DNA from: Tubulanus polymorphus | Taxonomy: Eukaryota; Nemertea; Palaeonemertea; Tubulaniformes; Tubulanidae | Assembly (NCBI RefSeq): GCF_964204645.1 | Contig: NC_134029.1 | Location: 21,222,450 to 21,286,449, forward strand | Reading direction: 5' to 3' | DNA length: 64,000 nt | In this document: positions 61,601-64,000 of the stretch, piece by piece | How the letters are laid out: each line of letters begins with the position of its first letter | Numbering within the stretch: position 1 is the first letter of the stretch | The notes under the pieces: model-generated | Seen by the model: the letters and a program-made list of their open reading frames with translations, nothing else | What the model was told of the DNA's origin: nothing | The model's database searches: none | Translations under genes and position numbers: made by a program

Positions 61601-63516
61601 ATATCTAGAATGTCATATGAATAAAGGGCATTCTTATCTAAGCTCTAGGTCCATGTGTTATCTAATCGGTTTTCGCGGAGAGAAAATGACATATTACGTG
61701 TTAAAATGAATCATATTTCATAAGGTGTTTTGTTAGTCAGTATGTTATTGTGTTGAGACTCTTCGAGGACTCTCAGATGTAACTGTCTGGAATGTCAATT
61801 CACCGGAAAAAAAATGGAATTTTTGTAGCGCGTTCAAATCTTCAACACACTGTCTCCTATTGTCTGTATTACGAAGATAGCTTGAATAGAGATCATGGAC
61901 ATTCGCTGTTCTGTTTGGACACTGATAATCTTTGGATAGATACGGCCTAGTTCAAGAAAGGGGAATTTTACTTCTCGATGTAAAAATATGAATCCTTCTT
62001 TTCGCTGTCTTGTGTTTATGCAATCAAACTAAATGGCAACTAGATACAATATATTAGGACGCGGTTTAAGTTTGTTCGTGAATTGGAACGAACAGGACAG
62101 CGTTTTCGATGCGAAAAATGAAGCAAACAGGTAAATAGATCCGTTTAACCAATTGTACTGCCATCTATTGGGTTTTTTATGTACTGTTTGAGTTAAGGGG
62201 ACGAATTGACCAGTGAGATTTCTTATCTACCGAAAATGACATTAACCGACACTTTCAGTTTAGTGAATTGAGATTTTGAAAGTCACTTAGCGTTATACGA
62301 GGGGCTATCATGTCTCCATTATCTGGCGACCTTTTAACGATATTTAATCAGTGAAATTATTCAAACTTAACCTTAATATTTCAACATTCATGTTGTGTGT
62401 AGTATGTGTAAAGGTTCTATTGAATGGTAGTCTAGCTTAAACATATCGTCGGTTTTGGAAAAATTTGCGCGAAATGGATTCGAACGTGACTCACTGTTTG
62501 CATTTCATTGTAACATATTAATTTATCAGTCAGCTGTTAATGGTCACAATAAACATTAGGGCAGATTCTATATGTTGATATGTGCTATGGAGAGATATGG
62601 TTATTAATGTATATAAGTGTTGCCGGTCGGAAGTTTCACTCTTAATATATACCGTGTTCTAAGGATTTTAGCCGTATAGGAATAATGAGACGATACAGTT
62701 GCTTTACGTACGCGAGTCCTTATTCGAGTCCAATTTCGAGTCCGCAGTCTAGTCCTTGTTCTAGTCCTCGTTTGAGGGCGAAATTATCTAGATCTCCGTC
62801 TAGACCGAGACGGTGAGATTCAATCGTACCTGTTCACGTATTTAGGTAATATTTATTCTAATCCTGTGATTTTAATTTTCGCTGTTTTCCAGTCGTATGC
62901 GGCACGAAGAAAGGAGTAAATCGGTCGACGATGCCTCGGCGCCAGTGCTGCCACCTAGGAAGTACTTGCAAGACGAAGAATGGGCCGAGACGTCGTCTTC
63001 GAACGCTTCGGAAAAATCCCCGGAGAAAGGTTCGTCGTCGTACGCCGCTCAGCTACGCCAACAAGCGAAACGATTCTCTCAACCGCAACAACCGGCGACA
63101 TCGTCGACGGCGACCGCTCGTACGGGTGTTTACCGCTACAAAATGTTAGGATCTATGCCGGAAACGTCGTCCGTACGAACATCAGCTCATTTGGTGCAAA
63201 GTAAAAGTGAGTCGAGCGTTCCGTCGCAGTTGAGCGTCGATTTTCATCACAATCGACCGCTGCAGACGTCGTCGCCGGTTACGACGACGGCAGACGTCGA
63301 CGAGTCGAACGACAGCCCGAAACTAGTGCGAACCCCGGAACGACGGTATTTAGAGACTTCATTTCCGGCGAGTCCGGAACTGCCCCTTCCACCTCCGCCT
63401 GTTGCTCGAGATGGTTATAATAGCTCGTATAACGAAGACGATATCCCATTACCGGAGCCGCCACCTCTTCCTGCTGACCCTCCTCCGAGCATTTCTACTC
63501 CGACCGATACAAATAG
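37622..63516 (+). CDS. Shroom-family actin- and Rho-kinase-binding protein, N-terminal part (3' end outside window)
   Basis: Main exons: 37622-37735, 40076-40218, 51670-51807, 55499-59237, 59915-60039, 62893-63516; 1,627 codons with intact phase, open at the right edge. Residues 8-85 form a PDZ domain with the Shroom-type loop QGGSPWGISLQGG, then SPLVISK, DDVLVNINGSEVLSRAQA and RGAQRTLTLTILR. The 3.7-kb exon is low in hydrophobics and rich in Ser, Pro, Arg and Gln: a His/Gln tract, a doubled YRP-DN-L motif, SH3-type PPPIPPRDT, a proline run (WPPPPPLE), and a Lys-rich block near 58030-58100. The last exon has LPPRKYL and more proline runs. In the family, Shroom recruits Rho-kinase to apical actin through a C-terminal domain not reached here. 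PDZ and gene layout support Shroom; the middle cannot be aligned by eye. Confidence 0.88.
37736..40075 (+). other. Shroom intron 1
   Basis: Joins the two halves of the PDZ domain in phase 0. It contains an approximately 140-bp tandem duplication (39536-39803). Open frames at 38694-38891 and 39143-39436 have no family resemblance. Confidence 0.7.
39536..39803. repeat. Tandem duplication, period about 140 bp, two copies
   Basis: TTTCAGTTTCATAATACGC, AACGTCAATCAAA, TTCTATTCAC and CCCGTGTCGAAACCTA all occur twice in the same order, 140 bp apart, with several substitutions between copies. Confidence 0.85.
41889..41935 (+). CDS. Candidate alternative first exon of Shroom (isoform without PDZ)
   Basis: ATG at 41889 starts a short frame, MSSIIRRLSHRKKKRK, ending in a strong donor (GTAAGTAAG) in phase 2, exactly the phase needed by the exon at 51670. 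The join would read KASNESSK and skip the two PDZ exons. The 800 bp upstream is CpG-rich, with a TATATA run and a GT run at 41643-41678, as expected of a separate promoter. PDZ-less Shroom isoforms are known in other animals. No transcript evidence is available here. Confidence 0.5.
48076..48178. repeat. Inner hairpin with GACGCACGAGCTTTCGCTAC arms
   Basis: Left arm GACGCACGAGCTTTCGCTAC and right arm GTAGCGAAAGCTCGTGCGTC are perfect complements. Each strand also contains TGATGAAGCTACTA, a short loop, TAGTAGC, then GAAAGC, so a small 7-bp hairpin sits inside each arm. Confidence 0.9.
48242..48537. mobile_element. piggyBac-type MITE with TTAA target sites, 296 bp
   Basis: Begins TTAACCCTTTCAGTGC and ends with the exact complement GCACTGAAAGGGTTAA, so TTAA flanks CCCTTT ends, the hallmark of piggyBac-superfamily elements. 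Three near-palindromes of the type TACACCGCACTGCGGTGTA lie inside, at about 48260, 48304 and 48405. No transposase, so non-autonomous. It interrupts one arm of the surrounding foldback. Confidence 0.85.
50130..50340. repeat. Tandem duplication, period about 127 bp
   Basis: AAGGTTTTCAT, CTGTTGAA, TATTAG, GAGCATGT or TAGCATGT, and CTGAAAGTGTCTAT recur in the same order about 127 bp apart, with moderate divergence. Confidence 0.75.
52034..52150. mobile_element. MITE-like element with TTCATAGACTGGTATTACC ends
   Basis: Left end CCCGGTTTCATAGACTGGTA and right end TACCAGTCTATGAATCCTGC form an inverted repeat of about 30 bp, including ACCTTTAACCC/GGGTTAAAGGT. About 117 bp, no coding capacity. It lies within a copy of the CCTGGAAA-rich repeat. 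Confidence 0.8.
52900..53420. repeat. Diverged tandem duplication, about 290-bp units
   Basis: GACCATGTG/GGCCATGTG, TCAGTTCTGTTCATGA/TTCAGTTCAGTTCATGA, ATGATTTGTTC/ATAATTTGTTC, GGGCTGGTTGGCTTGAGTAA and GGTAGGA recur in order in the two halves. Clearly related but heavily mutated. Confidence 0.65.
54246..54259 (+). CDS. Candidate mini first exon of Shroom (MDFDE)
   Basis: ATGGACTTCGACGA followed by the donor GTAAGTAAG ends in phase 2, the phase required by the 3.7-kb exon (55499), and would read MDFDESSRDRISW. The donor is identical to that of the candidate start at 41889. The stretch is only 14 nt, so chance is quite possible. Confidence 0.2.
55183..55421. mobile_element. 239-bp insertion flanked by 15-bp direct repeats (SINE-like)
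   Basis: CGCCCTTAGCTTTAG occurs at 55168-55182 and again at 55422-55436, immediately around the insert. The insert begins AGGGTGGCCACTC and contains the CCTTGGA/GGAAAAATCTGGG segments shared with 53622-53850. A 15-bp target-site duplication suggests target-primed retrotransposition rather than a cut-and-paste element. Confidence 0.6.
60490..60842. repeat. Tandem repeat, period about 155 bp, 2.3 copies
   Basis: GCTCAGAAGCACTGGTTTCC begins at 60490, 60645 and 60799. The first two units are nearly identical over their whole length; the third is cut off after about 44 bp. High identity implies a recent event. Confidence 0.95.
62672..62812 (+). CDS. Candidate Shroom cassette exon or alternative first exon with SP repeats
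   Basis: From a TTTTAG acceptor at 62671 to a GTGAGA donor at 62813 runs a 141-bp open frame, phase 2 at both ends, so it can be included or skipped between 59915-60039 and 62893 without frame change. It encodes RRYSCFTYASPYSSP, then more SSP units and a basic stretch (RLRAKLSRSPSRPRR). An ATG at 62687 gives a plausible alternative start instead. Codon pattern and the conserved phase support a real exon; which type cannot be decided. Confidence 0.5.
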
Positions 63517-64000
63517 GTAAGTGCGAACGTTCCATTCAGTTTTCTCAATTCATAGATTTTCTGTTTTCCGGTAGTTAGAAATTATTGATCTAGGATTCGG
63601 TGCAGTTCATGTTTGAAATTTTGAACGTTTTGAAATGGAAATGGGTCAATTCTAGGCCTTGAGTATCATGGAAAAATGTTGAATGGCATCAGTCATGCTG
63701 ATTACAAGAATGCCTGGAAAATGTTGATTACAGGATTCCTGGCAATTGTATATAAGTCATGGATTCGGAGTCCTTGAAAATCATTAATTAATGAGATAAA
63801 CATTTAGGGCTAGGTCATGAGCACTATGAACCCTGTCAGTGTTTGATTTGCTTTGATTCCGTGAAATATTGAATATTACACATTTGAATTCTCTGTACAT
63901 CTGATCATCGATTATATTATAATCAAAGATGACCACATGCGGTAGATCAGATATGTACATGTCTGATTCTATTAGTTTCGGTAATTACTACAAAGCTAGG
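63517..64000 (+). other. Start of the next Shroom intron
   Basis: The exon ending at 63516 closes with AATAG|GTAAGT in phase 2. The remaining 484 bp are AT-rich with no coding frame. The C-terminal exons, including the expected Rho-kinase-binding domain, lie to the right. Confidence 0.8.

Larger units (their letters stand above)
59238..62892 (+). other. Shroom introns around the small exon 59915-60039
   Basis: The intron 59238-59914 shows nothing notable. The intron 60040-62892 carries a 155-bp tandem repeat (60490-60842) and a candidate cassette or first exon (62672-62812). Otherwise AT-rich, with no supported gene. Confidence 0.65.

Overview
The window is nuclear DNA from a bilaterian animal. 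Genes have many exons with GT-AG introns (and two GC-AG introns), the non-coding DNA is AT-rich and full of short palindromic elements, and the proteins are animal families: ionotropic glutamate receptors (iGluRs), rhodopsin-class GPCRs, Shroom and Misato. A marine invertebrate, probably a lophotrochozoan, fits best, but this is an inference and no species is claimed.

Layout. (1) 1,591-16,003, minus strand: 5' part of an iGluR gene (signal peptide and most of the amino-terminal domain); the rest lies beyond the left edge. Its 9.2-kb first intron holds a dead Penelope-like fragment, palindromic elements, a tandem satellite and two very long microsatellites. (2) 19,401-20,384 and 21,597-22,562, plus strand: two intronless, recently duplicated GPCR genes. 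(3) 23,245-31,105, minus strand: a second iGluR gene of 11 exons, complete, with ligand-binding core, pore and M4, and an in-frame TGA before a long open C-terminal tail. (4) 31,944-33,475, plus strand: complete 8-exon carbonyl reductase (276 aa). (5) 33,598-37,068, minus strand: complete 15-exon Misato homologue (569 aa). (6) 37,622 to the right edge, plus strand: Shroom, with an N-terminal PDZ domain, a 3.7-kb exon, and candidate alternative first or cassette exons; its 3' end is outside the window.

All exon borders were worked out by hand from reading frame, splice signals and family resemblance. Every model keeps phase across its junctions. Two independent totals support the method: carbonyl reductase comes to 276 aa and Misato to 569 aa, both within a residue or two of the remembered human lengths.

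Gene arrangement. The two iGluR genes share the same intron phases in the amino-terminal domain and look like old tandem duplicates, with the GPCR pair in between on the opposite strand. Carbonyl reductase and Misato converge on one shared poly(A) palindrome, and Misato and Shroom diverge from a gap of about 550 bp. No operon-like joint function is evident. Most interesting: the TGA plus PDZ-ligand tail of the second iGluR, its glycine-type pocket, the mosaic divergence of the GPCR pair, PDZ-less Shroom starts, and a nested 0.9-kb foldback carrying a piggyBac-type miniature element with its empty site still readable.
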